From contig JAGXIS010000064.1 of assembly GCA_024635465.1 (NCBI GenBank), positions 1 through 7,618 of the forward strand: a DNA stretch of 7,618 bases, read 5' to 3'. Of this stretch, positions 1 through 5,323 are shown piece by piece. The first letter of the stretch is position 1, and every line of letters starts with the position of its first letter. The DNA comes from Bacteroidota bacterium (lineage in GTDB: Bacteria > Bacteroidota > Rhodothermia > Balneolales > Balneolaceae). The translations under genes were made by a program, and so were the position numbers. A model generated the notes under the pieces. It was not told the origin of the DNA, did not search any database, and saw nothing but the letters and a program-made list of their open reading frames with translations.

Positions 1-21
1 CCGCTATCGAAAAGTCGCAAG

Positions 22-210
22 TTAATGTTTGTCGCACTCTTTGCACTCCAGTTTTTTCCCAAAATTGGAACGCCTGCCCTCTTCCGTTACAACCCATGGA
101 CGAAGTTGCCACGGCGGATTGTGTCTCACATGCTGCGTATGACCACACTTCAATTCAGCCACCCAATCCCCTTTTTCATCTGTATGAAATCCGGTAATAG
201 GTTGTTTCAT
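22..210 (-). CDS. DUF3565 family small protein
   Basis: A 62-residue protein that I recognise as the DUF3565 family, whose biochemical function is unknown. The signature is visible: an N-terminal ITGFHTDEKGDWVAEL segment (residues 5-20), then CGHTQHVRHNPPWQLRPWV (22-40), then a C-terminal CKECD (56-60). Cys22, His24, His27, His30, Cys56 and Cys59 could form a small zinc- or metal-binding site; that is inference from spacing. The length is normal for the family and it looks cytosolic, with no signal peptide. The start codon overlaps the stop of the upstream small gene as ATGA, and there is no Shine-Dalgarno sequence of its own, so translation is probably coupled. It is the last gene of a minus-strand cluster headed by a flavin monooxygenase. 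Only 21 bases follow its stop, so any terminator lies outside the window. Confidence 0.9.
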   Translation of the reverse strand: MKQPITGFHTDEKGDWVAELKCGHTQHVRHNPPWQLRPWVVTEEGRRSNFGKKLECKECDKH

Positions 211-395
211 GAAACGTTATTCTGATGTTTTTTAATCAATTCTGTAAGATCAAGTTTTTGAATAGCGCTGATCGCCGCTTCCATCGCTCCATCCAAACAT
301 AGTCCGCTCATCGATGCATCATTGAATCCATCTTTTGCGGCTTCTATACAGCTTGTTCTGATATCTTCGGCTAATTTAAGTTCTCTGTTATCCAT
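207..395 (-). CDS. conserved small protein of unknown function between LLM oxidoreductase and DUF3565
   Basis: A 62-residue soluble, probably all-helical protein starting MDNRELKLAEDIR, with a central SGLCLDGAMEAAISAI segment. I recall similar small proteins, often next to DUF3565 genes and sometimes labelled acetyltransferase. It is far too short for a GNAT or hexapeptide acetyltransferase and has no such motif, so I give no function. The frame is open to an earlier ATG at 428-426 (11 extra residues, overlapping the stop of the oxidoreductase gene). I prefer the ATG at 395-393 because the family-like sequence begins there, but neither start has a convincing Shine-Dalgarno sequence. Its stop TGA (209-207) overlaps the start of the DUF3565 gene by the ATGA arrangement. 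Confident as a gene; start uncertain. Confidence 0.75.
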   Translation of the reverse strand: MDNRELKLAEDIRTSCIEAAKDGFNDASMSGLCLDGAMEAAISAIQKLDLTELIKKHQNNVS

Positions 396-420
396 ATTTT
401 TTTGATGAAAGTTATGACCA

Positions 421-1407
421 CTAATCATCCATAACTTCAGTAAGCAGTTGATAGGATTTTATTCTTTGATCATGATCATATATATAGGTTGAAACCATCA
501 ACTCATCGGCCTTGGTCTGATCCAGGAAATGTTTAATCTGACTTTTCACATTTTTAACACTTCCAATAAATGAGCAGGCAAGCATCTGTTGTACAGCATA
601 TTTGGTGTGCTCATTCCAGATTTCCTCCATACTGTCAACGGGTGGTTTCATGGGTGACCGATCTCCGGTCACCACACCCATAAACATTTGTAGCATCGAA
701 GTGGATAAATATTCCGCTTCCTCGTCCGTATCAGCCAGGATTACATTCACGCACGGCATAAAGGTTGGTTGATTCAGTTGATCAGATGTTTTAAATCGCT
801 CACGATAGATTCGCACTGCCTGAGACAGATGCTGCGGAGCAAAATGGCTTGCAAAAGCATAAGGCAGCCCCAGTTCTGCGGCCAAATAAGCACTGTCGGT
901 GCTTGAACCTAATATCCAGATTGGCACTTCTGTTCCTTCCCCCGGAAATGCCCGAACCTTACTTTGGCTGTTATCTTTTGATAAATATTTCTGCAACTGC
1001 TGTACAATCTGCGGGAAATTCTGAACCTGATGCATACGGTCGGAGCGAATGGCACTTGCTGTTAGTTGATCGGTTCCCGGGGCCCGACCCAGTCCCAGAT
1101 CCACTCTCCCTGGATAAATGGTTGCCAGGGTACCAAACTGTTCAGCAATGATGAGCGGTGAATGATTTGGCAACATGATTCCACCCGACCCAACTCGAAT
1201 TTTTTCGGTTGCATCGGCTATATGTCCAAGCAGTACAGATGTAGCAGAGCTCGCGATATTTTCCATATTGTGATGCTCCGCCATCCAAAAACGGAGATAT
1301 CCCATGTTTTCTGCTTTTCGGGCTAAATCTCTGCTGTTTTGAATCGCTACCCGGGCAGAACTGCCTTCGGTTACAATTGCGAGGTCTAAAATGGAAAGTG
1401 GGATCAT
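421..1407 (-). CDS. LLM-class flavin-dependent oxidoreductase (YhbW/MsnO8-type luciferase-like monooxygenase)
   Basis: A 328-residue bacterial-luciferase-like TIM-barrel protein of full family length, expected to use FMNH2 or F420-type reduced flavin in the cytosol; the substrate is unknown. Diagnostic segments are LSILDLAIV at 4-12, FWMAEHHN at 40-47, [15 protein letters not shown] at 71-85, then [20 protein letters not shown] at 89-108 followed by APGTD (109-113). [12 protein letters not shown] (162-173) and LPYAFASHF (181-189) are also typical, and FIGS (280-283) with DELMVST (301-307) closes the barrel. This matches the YhbW branch (single-component annotation, luciferase alpha-like) rather than F420-dependent or SsuD groups. 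The ATG is preceded by AAGAG (1419-1415 on this strand) at a spacing of 7. It heads the cluster with the small protein and DUF3565 genes. No flavin reductase is nearby, so reduced flavin must come from elsewhere. Confidence 0.93.
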   Translation of the reverse strand: MIPLSILDLAIVTEGSSARVAIQNSRDLARKAENMGYLRFWMAEHHNMENIASSATSVLLGHIADATEKIRVGSGGIMLPNHSPLIIAEQFGTLATIYPGRVDLGLGRAPGTDQLTASAIRSDRMHQVQNFPQIVQQLQKYLSKDNSQSKVRAFPGEGTEVPIWILGSSTDSAYLAAELGLPYAFASHFAPQHLSQAVRIYRERFKTSDQLNQPTFMPCVNVILADTDEEAEYLSTSMLQMFMGVVTGDRSPMKPPVDSMEEIWNEHTKYAVQQMLACSFIGSVKNVKSQIKHFLDQTKADELMVSTYIYDHDQRIKSYQLLTEVMDD

Positions 1408-1514
1408 GAATATACTCTTGATGAATTTTTTTGGTTTTTACTACGTTTATAACCCATTTCGGCTATAAGGTACTTGAGAATTTACATGGCGGCAATGTGC
1501 CTCAACCGAAACAA
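1408..1514 (-). promoter_or_regulatory. intergenic region, possible promoter for the oxidoreductase cluster
   Basis: This 107-base gap between the VOC gene and the flavin monooxygenase cluster is the obvious place for a promoter. Reading the minus strand, a TTGAGG is followed after about 15 bases by TAAATT. This is a weak, short-spaced sigma-70-like match and no more. No stem-loop with a T-run ends the VOC transcript here, so the VOC gene may read through into the cluster. Confidence 0.2.
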
Positions 1515-2006
1515 TTACTTTAAATCATTCAGAAGGTCGGAGAGATCCAGCGGGTCCGTCACCATCTCAATGGATCCATCCTCCTTGTATGACCATTCTT
1601 CTTTAGGTCGGTCCCGATATAGCTCAACGCCGTTCCCGTCCGGATCATTCAGGTAGATCGCCTCAGAAACACCGTGATCACTTGCTCCGGTAATTGGATA
1701 TTCATTGTCGATCAGGCGTTTGACTATTTGGGCCAGATCTTTTCGTGTAGGGTAGAGAAATGCGGTGTGATAGAGACCGGCAGCACGTTGCGATGCCGGT
1801 GATCCGTTCTTGCTATGCCAGGTATTCAAACCTATATGGTGATGGTATCCGCCGGCTGACAAAAATGCGGCTTGATCTCCATACATTGTAGTTACTTCAA
1901 AACCGAGCAGATCACGATAAAATTTCAGTGCACGTTCTAGATCGGTAACTTTTAAGTGGATATGTCCAACCGAAGTGCCGGTTGGAGCTGTATAATTTGA
2001 TTTCAT
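1515..2006 (-). CDS. VOC superfamily protein, CatE-like (glyoxalase/extradiol dioxygenase fold)
   Basis: A 163-residue vicinal-oxygen-chelate protein with two beta-alpha-beta-beta-beta modules (about residues 11-66 and 75-132), resembling the N-terminal part of catechol-2,3-dioxygenase CatE-type proteins. Visible motifs are GHIHLKVTDLERALKFYRDL (14-33), GGYHHHIGLNTW (52-63), LYHTAFLYP (78-86) and YLNDPDGNGVELYRDRP (118-134). By alignment to the VOC pattern the likely metal ligands are His15, His80 and Glu128; the His55-57 cluster is also typical of this subgroup. The bound substrate cannot be inferred, and labels such as glyoxalase or bleomycin resistance would be over-specific. The acidic C-terminal tail (151-163) follows the fold. 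No good Shine-Dalgarno is visible before the ATG. It is transcribed in the same direction as the downstream monooxygenase cluster, and may be co-transcribed or have its own promoter in 2007-2360. Confidence 0.92.
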   Translation of the reverse strand: MKSNYTAPTGTSVGHIHLKVTDLERALKFYRDLLGFEVTTMYGDQAAFLSAGGYHHHIGLNTWHSKNGSPASQRAAGLYHTAFLYPTRKDLAQIVKRLIDNEYPITGASDHGVSEAIYLNDPDGNGVELYRDRPKEEWSYKEDGSIEMVTDPLDLSDLLNDLK

Positions 2007-2276
2007 TTGGATTGTGTTTTCAAGGGTTGAATTGTATTCGTAAAATAATCAATTTTTGGATGCCTGACGGATCAGACAAAAAAGACAGCTTCAAATAGTG
2101 AAGTTTATCATTGTGATTTCAGTCTGTTATTTAAATTAAGAAGCAATCAATCTAAGACTAGGCGATTTTTTGTTCCCTCCTTTAAAAATGGCGAGCATCC
2201 GGTAGAATTAAGATTGTTTATAAGTCTGACAGATTTCACATGGAATTAAATCCGAATTATTTGAGACTGTAATTCG

Positions 2277-2305
2277 TTGATATTAATGAGATTAAACCAT
2301 ATATG
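2277..2305 (+). promoter_or_regulatory. possible sigma-70-type promoter for the repeat protein gene
   Basis: TTGATA (2277-2282) and TATATG (2300-2305) are separated by exactly 17 bases. This would place the transcription start near 2312 and leave a leader of about 50 bases. The match is 5/6 and 4/6 to the classical consensus. If the host is Bacteroidota with the TAnnTTTG-type -7 element, this match may be fortuitous. Confidence 0.35.
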
Positions 2306-2348
2306 GTGAATTTAAAAATTATAAACAGTAATAATAACTAAACGAACA

Positions 2349-2353
2349 GAGGG
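2349..2353 (+). promoter_or_regulatory. ribosome binding site GAGGG of the repeat protein gene
   Basis: GAGGG lies 7 bases before the ATG at 2361. This is one of the clearest Shine-Dalgarno sequences in the window, and with the strong terminator downstream it suggests the gene is well expressed. Confidence 0.6.
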
Positions 2354-2360
2354 TCAAAAA

Positions 2361-2939
2361 ATGGCTATTCAATTATTATCTAAAGTAGTAAATGGAGTTA
2401 AAGGGGGAATCACATCCACCATTAAAGGTGCAGCTGATGTGAGCTCTACAATTGTTAATTCAGTGAAAGATGTGGCAGTCACAACCATTAAAGGTACCGG
2501 TGATCTGGTTGTAAAAGGTATACAGTTACCGGCATCTATTGTAAAAGGCGCCATCGATGGAATTGCGAACATAGGTGTTTCTCTGATTAAGGCCATAAAA
2601 GGAATTGTAAATGGTGCTGTTCAGGGAGCCATGACAGAAGGCATGAATCAAAATGAAGCTGTAACCGGAGCTGTTCAACAGGCCATGTACAGCGCCATGG
2701 AACTTGGTGAGAATGTAGCCTCAGTTGCCGTGGAATCTGTTAAAGGAGCTGTTAATGGTGTTAAACAGGTAGGTGGTGATACCGTAGGCGCAACAAAATC
2801 TGCTATTATTGCAGCACTTGAAGCTGCCCGTGATATTGGTGGTGGAACGGTTGACGCCGTGAAAACAGCACTGATTGATGGTGTTGATGGCTCTAAAAAA
2901 ATCCTTGATGAAATCAAAAAAGAGAAGGAACCTGCATAA
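2361..2939 (+). CDS. 22-residue amphipathic repeat protein of unknown function
   Basis: A 192-residue, Ala/Val/Gly/Ile/Lys-rich protein that I do not recognise by name. By eye almost the whole chain is a tandem array of 22-residue units in constant register: residues 10-31 and 32-53, a 7-residue break IQLPASI (54-60), then 61-82, 83-104, 105-126, 127-148, 149-170 and 171-192. Column 1 is V (six times), I or L. Column 4 is A, V or G. Column 8 is mostly A or I. Column 12 is G in five units (61-170). Columns 18-19 are hydrophobic. Lys recurs at column 5 or 20. Such 11/22-residue spacing is that of amphipathic helices lying on lipid surfaces (alpha-synuclein, perilipin, apolipoprotein, LEA group 3), and phasins are another analogy. 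There is no signal peptide, Cys, Trp or true membrane span. The last unit is highly charged (DEIKKEKE). A stand-alone gene with its own promoter region and terminator; Shine-Dalgarno GAGGG. Confidence 0.88.
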   Translation: MAIQLLSKVVNGVKGGITSTIKGAADVSSTIVNSVKDVAVTTIKGTGDLVVKGIQLPASIVKGAIDGIANIGVSLIKAIKGIVNGAVQGAMTEGMNQNEAVTGAVQQAMYSAMELGENVASVAVESVKGAVNGVKQVGGDTVGATKSAIIAALEAARDIGGGTVDAVKTALIDGVDGSKKILDEIKKEKEPA

Positions 2940-2962
2940 CCAATCGATCATTTATAGTTAGT

Positions 2963-2991
2963 AAAAAATGGGAGCTTCGGCTCCCTTTTTT
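2963..2991. terminator. strong, probably bidirectional intrinsic terminator
   Basis: A perfect 6-bp GGGAGC/GCTCCC stem (2970-2975 with 2980-2985) is closed by a stable TTCG tetraloop and followed by six T (2986-2991). It lies 24 bases after the stop of the repeat protein gene. Six A (2963-2968) precede it, so the minus-strand transcript also gives a hairpin plus T-run. It can therefore stop transcription arriving from either convergent side. Confidence 0.9.
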
Positions 2992-3193
2992 ATTTCAAAT
3001 ACAAAGTATTTTTAGTTTACTTGTAAAACTAAACTGAAGGATCATTCTTACACTGTAATAGCTTGCCACATCTTAAAAACCAATCAGGGTTGATCACATA
3101 TAATCTCAATTTGAAATCTGTTTGTTTAGATTCCATTCATTTCACCCTAAAAAAATTAATTTATCTGGTTTATGGATGGGCATTAGCAAAAAA
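2992..3193. other. AT-rich spacer with degenerate hairpins
   Basis: No gene is visible. A weak inverted repeat TTTAGTTT (3011-3018) / AAACTAAA (3026-3033) encloses a 7-base loop. Around 3075-3120 the bases resemble a decayed copy of the first two hairpins of the array that follows: AGGGTTGA is shared, and a CAATTTGAAAT stretch sits in the place of the second palindrome. The rest is unremarkable. Confidence 0.4.
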
Positions 3194-3211
3194 AACAACC
3201 CATTAGGGTTG
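3188..3211 (-). terminator. terminator-like hairpin formed by the first palindrome
   Basis: Read on the minus strand, the CAACCC/GGGTTG stem (3211-3196) is followed directly by eight T (3195-3188). It could catch transcripts that read through the HTTM operon and the array. The stem is only 6 bp, so it would be moderate at best. The second copy (3491-3505) lacks the T-run, so this may be fortuitous. Confidence 0.35.
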
Positions 3212-3298
3212 AACGTCAATAACCCCGATTGCCAAATCGCGGGTTCGCAACTGCCCCAAAACCAAACCCCTGAATAGGGGTTTAATGTAAGCGTACAG
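3194..3298 (+). repeat. hairpin array unit 1 (three palindromes)
   Basis: About 105 bases, matched by 3489-3592 in the same orientation at roughly three quarters identity by eye. It contains three short palindromes in order. (a) CAACCC/GGGTTG, 3196-3211, loop ATTA. (b) AACCC-CGATT/AATCG-C-GGGTT, 3221-3245, loop GCCA, with one bulged C. (c) AAACCCCT/AGGGGTTT, 3264-3283, loop GAAT, a perfect 8-bp stem. The spacers (9 and 18 bases) are kept in the second copy. Non-coding: the ORFs that cross it on the minus strand simply translate the palindromes. Confidence 0.8.
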
Positions 3299-3325
3299 AA
3301 AGAGACTTTAATCCAAAGAAGCATT

Positions 3326-3415
3326 GAACCCCTGTTCAGGGGTTCGGGTACGTTGTCCATCTTCACCCCAATTTGGCAATTGGGGTTATTTACATTGGAT
3401 TTGCTAAAGCAAATC
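3326..3415 (-). repeat. reverse-orientation arm of the hairpin array
   Basis: Three palindromes mirror unit 1. The first, GAACCCCTG/CAGGGGTTC (3326-3345, 9-bp stem), is the reverse-orientation counterpart of palindrome c, including the adjoining AATG. The second, ACCCCAATT/AATTGGGGT (3365-3386, loop TGGC), is the counterpart of palindrome b, whose loop is GCCA on the other strand. The third, GATTTGC/GCAAATC (3398-3415), occupies the position of palindrome a but has a different sequence. Spacers of 19 and about 11 bases match the 18 and 9 in the forward arm. Together with unit 1 this makes a 220-base mirrored structure centred near 3305. Confidence 0.7.
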
Positions 3416-3488
3416 GGTGAGTTGTGTTGCTATTCACTAATCCCATAGCCCCGAAATGTAGAAGTATATGGAATAAACATGGTATATA

Positions 3489-3654
3489 AACAACCCTTCA
3501 GGGTTAAACATGAATAACCCCAATTGCTAAATTGGGTTAACAGGTACTCAAAAAACCAAACCCCTGAATAGGGATTTAATGTATTGGTACAGGTACAAGT
3601 TATAATTATGTAAAAAATAGACCTCAAAGGGTCTTCACAACCCATGCAGGGGTC
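3489..3654 (+). repeat. hairpin array unit 2, incomplete, overlapping the HTTM gene end
   Basis: A second copy of the array in the same orientation as unit 1. It has palindromes AACCCT/AGGGTT (3492-3505), AACCCCAATT/AATTGGGTT (3516-3538, one unpaired C) and AAACCCCT/AGGGATTT (3558-3577, one mismatch), with the shared tail TTTAATGTA and GTACAG (3587-3592). A decayed reverse-orientation counterpart of the third palindrome lies at 3639-3654 (AACCC...GGGGTC). The rest of the mirrored arm is absent, because the coding region of the HTTM-like gene begins there. The 3' end of that gene (3624-3656) lies inside this repeat. Confidence 0.7.
3612..3634 (-). terminator. probable intrinsic terminator overlapping the HTTM stop codon
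   Basis: On the minus strand AGACC (3634-3630) pairs with GGTCT (3623-3619) around a 6-base loop, followed by A and then six T (3617-3612). The stop codon TGA (3626-3624) sits partly in the loop, so the terminator stem encodes the last residues of the protein. The stem is short (5 bp), hence moderate confidence. Confidence 0.45.
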
Positions 3655-4514
3655 TCTTTAAAATATATATCCAGGATTTTATACCATGGATATCCAATCA
3701 GGATCAATTGAATTACAAATGCATCGAATCGAATATTCATGGTAAGTGTGATTCCGATATGCATAGCAATCAGAAGAGTAGTGGTAAAAGGTCGCAGTTT
3801 GGGCCACCATAATGTGAATCCAATAAACTCAGTGAACCATCCAATAAGAAGTATAATCGAGGCAACGCCTACACTGCTTAATGCCAGACTCTGAAGAAAA
3901 TTAGGTTGATAAACTCCTTCACGAGAAAGAATATCGATACTCTTCTCGCTGATCCAAAGCCATAAATGACGACCGTCAAACCAGTGAAATCCGGTTCCTA
4001 TAAGTTTCGCAATAAAAGCAGAAGTATAACCCAGTCCGATAAAAAAGAGGATGGAACCGATGATAAAACGGGGCATCGTTTTATTGTCAGGATACCAGAC
4101 CAAGCCAACTGCGAAACAAAGAAGTGATAAACCGATCAGGTTTTGACTATGAGGAATTTCACCTTGAGAGAAACGAATCACATACAGCAGATGAAACAGT
4201 AAGATAACTACGATATAGTGCCAATTGGGGCCTTTTCTAAAGAATGCCATCACGGAAAAAAGCAGAATGGAAACGGCGATCAAATAAGAGAGGTAGTTAT
4301 CGAAGAAGAGAGAGACATCTATGTAATTGGCAACCCCTAATGGAAGAACGACGTCCACATTTCGAATTTGGGTATAATGAGCCCATTCAAAACAGAATTT
4401 TATGGTGTAACAGAGAATGAATAATTCAAACAGCTTAAAAAAAAGATTTTCGCCGGGCGAAATATCACGATCTGGTTCAAAAAGCCCTTTGGCGATTGGG
4501 TAGACCCAATTCAT
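3624..4514 (-). CDS. HTTM-like polytopic membrane protein
   Basis: A 296-residue integral membrane protein with about eight hydrophobic spans (roughly 25-43, 73-92, 98-114, 125-141, 149-171, 206-227, 242-259, 263-281). The C-terminal half resembles the HTTM domain, the membrane region related to vitamin K-dependent gamma-carboxylase. Visible support is FDGRHLWLWI (179-188), a Glu in WFTEFIGFTLWW (226-237), a basic/proline turn PKLRPF (238-243), and the His-containing span AMHIGITLTMN (250-260). The lumenal domain of true carboxylases is absent, so carboxylase activity should not be assumed; the function is unknown. A very good Shine-Dalgarno GGGAGGAG (4527-4520 on this strand) precedes the ATG, and only one base separates it from the upstream partner's stop, so the two form an operon. 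Residues 287-296 (ETPAWVVKTL) are encoded by hairpin-repeat DNA, so the natural C-terminus may have been altered. Confidence 0.75.
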   Translation of the reverse strand: MNWVYPIAKGLFEPDRDISPGENLFFKLFELFILCYTIKFCFEWAHYTQIRNVDVVLPLGVANYIDVSLFFDNYLSYLIAVSILLFSVMAFFRKGPNWHYIVVILLFHLLYVIRFSQGEIPHSQNLIGLSLLCFAVGLVWYPDNKTMPRFIIGSILFFIGLGYTSAFIAKLIGTGFHWFDGRHLWLWISEKSIDILSREGVYQPNFLQSLALSSVGVASIILLIGWFTEFIGFTLWWPKLRPFTTTLLIAMHIGITLTMNIRFDAFVIQLILIGYPWYKILDIYFKETPAWVVKTL

Positions 4515-4515
4515 G

Positions 4516-5019
4516 TCACTCCTCCCTCAAGAAATAGTGAGAATCATCCAAAAGCGGATTTCTAATAATTCTATCATTTGACAGAAGAAAGAGGGGATGT
4601 ATCTGTACTGTGATTAAATCTTCTTGATCTAGCTCACCACGAACTTTTGCAATCATCCATTGCCTCTCTTGCGGTACTTCGTTGTCAAACATGGTGAGTA
4701 GTGCATTTGTTCGAGTTTCAGACCAATGGTTAGTTTTACTTACAAAATTGGAAAAATCGATCTGATCGACACCCTGCTTTCGTAGAGATATTGCTGCTGC
4801 AGATCTCTCATTCAATGAATGAATTTTCCAAAGTTCTTCATTTTCAAGATTTGTGACGTCTAATACCATGGCTCGGGTCCATGGGTTTCCGGCTTTTGAA
4901 AACATGGGAAAGATACTGAATGGCCAAAATTCCCCATCATGTGTAGCCACTGTGAAAACAAAGACTAAAAAAATGACTCCGATAATCTTCATTCCGGATT
5001 TGAGCTCAGTTTGTTTCAT
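4516..5019 (-). CDS. membrane-anchored partner of the HTTM-like protein, function unknown
   Basis: A 167-residue protein with one N-terminal hydrophobic segment (11-27, IIGVIFLVFVFTVA after a basic stretch). It is probably a signal anchor or uncleaved signal, placing the remainder outside the cytoplasmic membrane. The segment right after the span carries an aromatic motif FWPFSIFPMFS (31-41) and NPWTRA (45-50). I recall similar W-P-F-S/P-M-F motifs in small proteins encoded next to HTTM-like genes, but assign no activity. The rest is soluble, mixed alpha/beta, and ends FLREE. Its stop is one base from the start of the HTTM-like gene, so the two products are likely made together and may form a complex (inference). 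An alternative ATG at residue 10 (4992-4990) begins just before the hydrophobic segment. No Shine-Dalgarno is evident for either start. The upstream region 5020-5323 should carry the operon promoter. Confidence 0.78.
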   Translation of the reverse strand: MKQTELKSGMKIIGVIFLVFVFTVATHDGEFWPFSIFPMFSKAGNPWTRAMVLDVTNLENEELWKIHSLNERSAAAISLRKQGVDQIDFSNFVSKTNHWSETRTNALLTMFDNEVPQERQWMIAKVRGELDQEDLITVQIHPLFLLSNDRIIRNPLLDDSHYFLREE

Positions 5020-5323
5020 AATGTAGAAAAATTATAAAAAAGGAGTTAATTGAATCATAAAATCAATGTCATTCATAGTCCTAATACGAATTACTTCCCA
5101 AAATTTAAAACTATGAAAAAGAGCTAAAACTTGGCACTAAAATAGTTTAGAATAAGTTATGAATCAGACATAGTTTCAGAATAAATTTTACTTAAAAATG
5201 AGATAATTTCAACAGAGATAAGTTGAAAATCTAAGTATCCGTTGAAATACAGTATTAAACGCCATAATTCTCGAGTAAAATGCTTATTTTGGCTTGTTTA
5301 GTTCTCCTAAGAAGTTACGTTTT
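5020..5323. other. 304-base divergent intergenic region
   Basis: AT-rich promoter region between the minus-strand HTTM operon and the plus-strand exporter gene. For the exporter, TTGAAA (5242-5247) and CATAAT (5263-5268) are spaced 15 bases, a short-spaced and weak candidate. ATTTCAAC (5206-5213) forms inverted repeats with GTTGAAA (5222-5228) and GTTGAAAT (5241-5248); the latter overlaps the candidate -35, so it could be an operator, but this is speculative. A minus-strand TATAAT (5036-5031) is only 11 bases from the ATG and has no -35 partner. No gene or structured RNA is seen. Confidence 0.4.

Larger units (their letters stand above)
2007..2360. other. 354-base divergent intergenic region
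   Basis: AT-rich spacer between the minus-strand VOC gene and the plus-strand repeat protein gene. It should hold the promoters of both. The only reasonable promoter match is listed separately (2277-2305, plus strand). I see no tRNA, riboswitch-like conserved core, long inverted repeat or credible small ORF. A CCCTCCTTT at 2175-2183 resembles the 16S 3' end but has no evident role. Confidence 0.6.

Noticed and set aside
849..1151. Plus-strand 100-codon ORF
   Set aside because: It lies wholly inside the well-conserved monooxygenase gene on the other strand and has no recognisable domain.
2175..2183. CCCTCCTTT, identical in type to the 16S anti-Shine-Dalgarno, or a strong Shine-Dalgarno on the minus strand
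   Set aside because: No start codon follows at a usable distance on the minus strand, and no reading frame of any length is present. Most likely chance.
2369..2951. Three minus-strand ORFs (75-80 codons) antisense to the repeat protein gene
   Set aside because: Shadow frames of a codon-biased, repetitive gene. Their products are low complexity, and the plus-strand gene has the ribosome site, periodicity and terminator.
3142..3366. Minus-strand ORF of 74 codons containing LNPYSGVWF
   Set aside because: It is a translation of the palindrome array. The shared LNPYSGVWF peptide also appears in the ORF at 3430-3645 only because both cross the same hairpin. There is no Shine-Dalgarno or domain.
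3194..3592. CRISPR array
   Set aside because: Only two full repeat units, each about 105 bases and diverged, each made of different palindromes, with no uniform repeats and spacers of 30-40 bases and no cas genes.
3430..3645. Minus-strand ORF of 71 codons overlapping the HTTM gene end
   Set aside because: Also repeat-derived. It reads hairpins in another frame and overlaps the real gene; no protein family is recognisable.
5031..5036. TATAAT on the minus strand upstream of the membrane-anchored protein gene
   Set aside because: It is only 11 bases from the ATG, implying an almost leaderless mRNA, and no -35 element lies at 16-18 bases. The AT-rich context makes chance likely.
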